Assembly (NCBI GenBank): GCA_006227015.1
Contig: SBGI01000259.1
Span: 1-6,438 of the forward strand
From: Gammaproteobacteria bacterium
GTDB lineage: Bacteria > Pseudomonadota > Gammaproteobacteria > Pseudomonadales > Porticoccaceae
Direction: 5' to 3'
Length of the DNA stretch: 6,438 bases
Shown here: positions 5,654-6,438 of the stretch, in pieces
Position numbering within the stretch: the first letter of the stretch is position 1
How the letters are laid out: each line of letters starts with the position of its first letter
Notes under the pieces: model-generated
What the model saw: only the letters and a program-made list of their open reading frames with translations
The model's database searches: none
What the model was told of the DNA's origin: nothing
Made by a program: the position numbers and the translations under genes

Positions 5654-6345
5654 TGCTGCGGCGTTGGACAACCAGGTGGCGGCAGCGTCAGTATCTTGCC
5701 AAATGCCCGGAGTCGGCGATGCGTACCTACCTGCGGGGTGACCTGCCGGATCTGCGCGAAGATATCCGCCAGACAGGCTACCTTGCGGTGGATCTTGAAA
5801 TGACCGGCATGAATGCCACCACCGACCATATTCTCAGTATTGGTTATGTCCCGGTGGACGACTTTCGGGTCGTGCTCAACGGTGCCTGCCACCGCCTGGT
5901 GAGCAGCGACCAGGGCGTCGGGCAGAGCGCCGTGATCCACGGTATCCACGACCGGGATATCCAGCAGGCGGGTGCGCTGCGCGAAGCAATGGACGCCCTG
6001 TTGGCCGCTCTCCAGGGGCGGGTGATGCTGCTTCACTGCGCAACCCTGGATATGGGGTTTCTGCAACAGGCCAGCCAGGCACTCTATGGGGTCCCCATGT
6101 TGGTGCCGGTGGTGGATACCATGGCTCTTGAGGACCAGCGCTTGCAGCGCAATAGCAATGGTCAACATGGCCAGAGCCTGCGGTTATCGGAGTCCCGACG
6201 CCGATATAATCTGCCGGATTACAATGCGCATAACGCCCTGGTTGATGCGGTGTCCACGGCTGAACTGTTTCTTGCCCAGGTGAGCCACCGGTTTGGTAAA
6301 AAACCGGGAAGGTTGAGCCAACTGCCAGCAGTTTTTTACAGCTAG
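5653..6345 (+). CDS. DEDDh 3'-5' exonuclease, DNA polymerase III epsilon-like
   Basis: The 230-residue protein carries a complete RNase T/DnaQ-type exonuclease domain, which removes nucleotides from 3' ends with two metal ions. All five catalytic positions are visible: Asp47 and Glu49 in VDLEMTG (Exo I), Asp133 in HCATLDMGFL (Exo II), and His193 and Asp198 in AHNALVDA (Exo III, DEDDh type). IHGIHDRDI (95-103) is the usual segment between Exo I and II. The first 42 residues are a basic, Arg-rich extension outside the domain. It is not the replicative DnaQ, since it lacks the clamp-binding and alpha-binding C-terminal region. The ATG sits in a TAATG overlap with the upstream stop and has only a poor ribosome site, implying translational coupling to the DUF294 gene. 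The substrate (DNA, RNA or a signalling nucleotide) cannot be told from sequence. Confidence 0.9.
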   Translation: MLRRWTTRWRQRQYLAKCPESAMRTYLRGDLPDLREDIRQTGYLAVDLEMTGMNATTDHILSIGYVPVDDFRVVLNGACHRLVSSDQGVGQSAVIHGIHDRDIQQAGALREAMDALLAALQGRVMLLHCATLDMGFLQQASQALYGVPMLVPVVDTMALEDQRLQRNSNGQHGQSLRLSESRRRYNLPDYNAHNALVDAVSTAELFLAQVSHRFGKKPGRLSQLPAVFYS

Positions 6346-6369
6346 GCACTTTTTCGAGGCCATTTTCCC

Positions 6370-6381
6370 CGGGAATTCCCG
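6370..6381. promoter_or_regulatory. Exact 12-bp palindrome CGGGAATTCCCG, candidate operator
   Basis: CGGGAATTCCCG is its own reverse complement. It lies 25 bases after the exonuclease stop and about 47 bases before a possible downstream ATG. The position suits an operator for the next gene better than a terminator, since it has no loop and no T-run. No known site was matched. Confidence 0.25.
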
Positions 6382-6427
6382 ATATATCCTCCCTTATGCT
6401 GACGGTTGTTATGCAAAGGTCGAATAG

Positions 6428-6438
6428 ATGCTAGGCTT
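6428..6438 (+). CDS. Possible start of a further gene, cut by the window end
   Basis: ATG at 6428 follows AAAGG (6415-6419) with eight-base spacing. An in-frame TAG at 6425-6427 immediately precedes it, so a frame would have to begin here. Only three complete codons (M-L-G) are visible, which is far too little to identify a product. In related genomes the DUF294/exonuclease pair often lies near acetate transport genes, but nothing here shows that. Confidence 0.25.

Noticed and set aside
5536..6168. 210-codon minus-strand frame
   Set aside because: It is antisense across the end of the DUF294 gene and the exonuclease gene, both of which have clear conserved motifs. The antisense product shows none.

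Overview
The window looks like chromosomal DNA of a free-living gammaproteobacterium, possibly marine or environmental. The evidence is the moderate base composition, the clean AAGGA/GGAG-type ribosome sites, an ArfB close to the Escherichia coli protein, and a cNMP/CBS/DUF294 protein paired with a DEDDh exonuclease, an arrangement I recall from Vibrio and Pseudomonas relatives. I cannot name the genus. I see no insertion sequence, phage gene, tRNA, rRNA or CRISPR array.

Layout. (1) 58-330 (-): a small DUF4242 protein, followed on its own strand by a hairpin. (2) 331-679: a divergent intergenic region with two exact dyads. One of them abuts a -10-like box in front of the next gene. (3) 680-2482 (+): a secreted PQQ-dependent dehydrogenase of the methanol/ethanol family, with no fused cytochrome c domain and with a rearranged metal/catalytic site. 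(4) 2483-2564: the gap between convergent genes, holding a strong hairpin. (5) 2565-3023 (-): a small, all-helical, His/Glu-rich protein that looks ferritin- or rubrerythrin-like, with a candidate promoter overlapped by two 20-bp-spaced direct repeats. (6) 3185-3598 (-): arfB, a ribosome-rescue hydrolase, starting at GTG. (7) 3599-3796: a divergent region with a nine-codon open frame behind a strong ribosome site, inside a long-range inverted repeat. (8) 3797-5653 and 5653-6345 (+): a two-gene operon joined by a TAATG overlap, encoding a four-module putative signalling protein (cNMP-like, CBS pair, DUF294 nucleotidyltransferase-like, DUF294_C) and a DEDDh 3'-5' exonuclease. (9) 6346-6438: a spacer with an exact 12-bp palindrome and possibly the first codons of another gene.

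How it fits together. The dehydrogenase would oxidise an alcohol or related substrate in the periplasm and pass electrons to a separate cytochrome. Neither a cytochrome nor PQQ biosynthesis genes are in the window. The DUF294 protein and exonuclease are probably co-translated; in relatives I recall this pair near acetate uptake and activation genes, but none of those is visible here. The other genes are single transcription units with no evident shared pathway. The most unusual points are the dehydrogenase active site, the degenerate cyclic-nucleotide pocket of the DUF294 protein, and several unassigned DNA or RNA dyads in the intergenic regions.
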